64,000 bases of DNA from Petrimonas mucosa (lineage in GTDB: Bacteria > Bacteroidota > Bacteroidia > Bacteroidales > Dysgonomonadaceae). The stretch spans positions 1,729,001-1,793,000 of the forward strand of contig NZ_LT608328.1 in assembly GCF_900095795.1 (NCBI RefSeq). The letters are read 5' to 3'. Below are positions 63,091-64,000 of the stretch, in pieces (the stretch's first letter is position 1; each line of letters opens with the position of its first letter). The position numbers and the translations under genes were made by a program. The notes beneath the pieces are model-generated. The model had not been told where the DNA came from, did not search any database, and worked only from the letters and a program-made list of their open reading frames with translations.

Positions 63091-64000
63091 ATGGCATACG
63101 AAATTATAATGCCCAAAGCCGGGATCGACATGACCGAGGGGCAAATTGTAAAATGGTTGAAGAAAGAAGGTGATCCCGTAACAGAGGGAGAGATTATCCT
63201 CGAGATCATGACCGATAAAACCAGCATGGAACTCGAAGCGGAGGCTTCGGGCGTGCTCCTCAAGATTCTTCGTCACGATGGCGAAACGGTTCCGGTAACC
63301 GAAGTTATCGGTTATATCGGCCAAGAGGGCGAGGAGATTGTCACGAGCGACCAGGAGGAAGAGAAACCGGCAGTGGAGGAAGAGACCACAGACGGATCGC
63401 TGACCCGGCTTGAGGATTCCTACAACGTGATCGTTATCGGCGGTGGCCCGGCCGGCTATGTGGCGGCAATCCGTGCAGCCCAGCTCGGCGCAAAGGTGGC
63501 CATCGTGGAAAAGAAGGAGTTTGGCGGAACCTGTCTCAACCAGGGCTGTATTCCGACGAAAGCATACCTGAAGAGCGGAGAGATCATCGAGGAGGTAGAG
63601 ATGGCCGCTTCGCGGGGAATCCTCTTCGACAGCACCCACTACAAGGTAGATATGAAGAAGGTAGTGCAACACAAGAACTCGGTGGTGAAGAAATTGACCA
63701 GCGGTGTGGAGGCACTGCTCAGAAGCAACAAGGTGGAGATCTTCAAGGGTGTTGCCCGGATCAACAAAAACAAGGATGTGGTAGTGAACGGTTCTACCGT
63801 GATAAAGGGTGACAAGATCATTCTGGCAGGTGGATCCAAGGTTTCAAGAATCAACATCCCGGGTGTGGATCATCCCGGTGTGCTCTCCAGCGATGATCTG
63901 CTCTCCCTGGAGGAGCTGCCCGAAAGCCTGGCGGTGATTGGTGGTGGCGTGATCGGGATCGAGATGGCACAGGCCTTCAGTGCACTGGGAACGAAGGTAA
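63091..64000 (+). CDS. lpdA: Dihydrolipoamide dehydrogenase E3 with N-terminal lipoyl domain (cut by window end)
   Basis: At least 303 residues; the gene runs off the window. Lipoyl domain at 1-78 with the modified Lys in MTDKTSMELEAE (about residue 43), an acidic linker, then the FAD site VIGGGPAGYVAAIRAAQLG, redox-active GGTCLNQGCIP (two Cys) and the start of the NAD-binding VIGGGVIGIEMAQAF. E3 reoxidises lipoamide with NAD+. ATG 63091 lies 41 bp after E2. Confidence 0.93.
   Translation, partial: MAYEIIMPKAGIDMTEGQIVKWLKKEGDPVTEGEIILEIMTDKTSMELEAEASGVLLKILRHDGETVPVTEVIGYIGQEGEEIVTSDQEEEKPAVEEETTDGSLTRLEDSYNVIVIGGGPAGYVAAIRAAQLGAKVAIVEKKEFGGTCLNQGCIPTKAYLKSGEIIEEVEMAASRGILFDSTHYKVDMKKVVQHKNSVVKKLTSGVEALLRSNKVEIFKGVARINKNKDVVVNGSTVIKGDKIILAGGSKVSRINIPGVDHPGVLSSDDLLSLEELPESLAVIGGGVIGIEMAQAFSALGTKV

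Overview
The window looks like a member of the Bacteroidota, most likely order Bacteroidales and perhaps the Dysgonomonadaceae/Porphyromonadaceae side. Supporting signs are Bacteroidota-type promoters (TTG, about 19-20 nt, TAnnTTTG), many SPII lipoproteins, a DUF3871 gene, DUF5606, DUF4890, an acyl-ACP thioesterase and Bacteroidetes-type IS elements. The genus call is a guess.

There are two parts. Positions 1 to about 28,200 form an AT-rich accessory island ending beside a tRNA-Gln gene. Positions 28,315-64,000 are ordinary core chromosome: thioesterase, tyrS, a TPR lipoprotein, pdxB, SGNH hydrolase, YbjQ, nfo, nhaD, a GH20 hexosaminidase, cutC, an MFS transporter, uvrB, fhs, a SatD/DUF3307 pair, a FabH-like synthase, plsC, a FemAB-like protein, galE, cdsA, a lactonase, GH43, DUF368, a YiiX-like hydrolase and a pyruvate dehydrogenase operon cut by the window end.

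The main observation is that the island reads as an integron-like array of gene cassettes with no integrase in the window. Five gene-bearing segments (about 1621-4514, 4675-6004, 6164-20656, 20657-21408 and 21409-23367) each begin with GTT plus a specific sequence and end with the reverse complement of that sequence (ending AAC). A long hairpin follows, and then the GTT of the next segment. This is the R'/R''/L''/L' logic of attC sites. Between some of them sits a 159-160 bp unit with the same architecture but no gene. It occurs three times in the array and once, inverted, at 28016-28173. All gene-bearing segments are read left to right.

The cargo is mostly defence-like: a CoiA-like nuclease gene (broken by an IS1595 element), a RelA/SpoT-domain protein, a type I restriction-modification locus (half-HsdS, HsdM, RhuM, HsdS, HsdR) with a HAD protein, an OLD-like ATPase/nuclease (broken by an IS1380 element), DUF2188 and YgjP-like genes, then a PD-(D/E)XK-like nuclease and an AIPR protein. 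The restriction locus lies wholly inside one segment of about 14.5 kb, very large for a cassette. The right end of the island is scrambled by IS4 and two IS1634-family elements, one truncated by its neighbour.

In the core, two things stand out. The pyruvate dehydrogenase E2 has two tandem E3-binding domains but no lipoyl domain, while the E3 carries one at its N-terminus. Three 22-bp palindromes spaced exactly 28 bp apart abut the start codon of the SatD-like gene.
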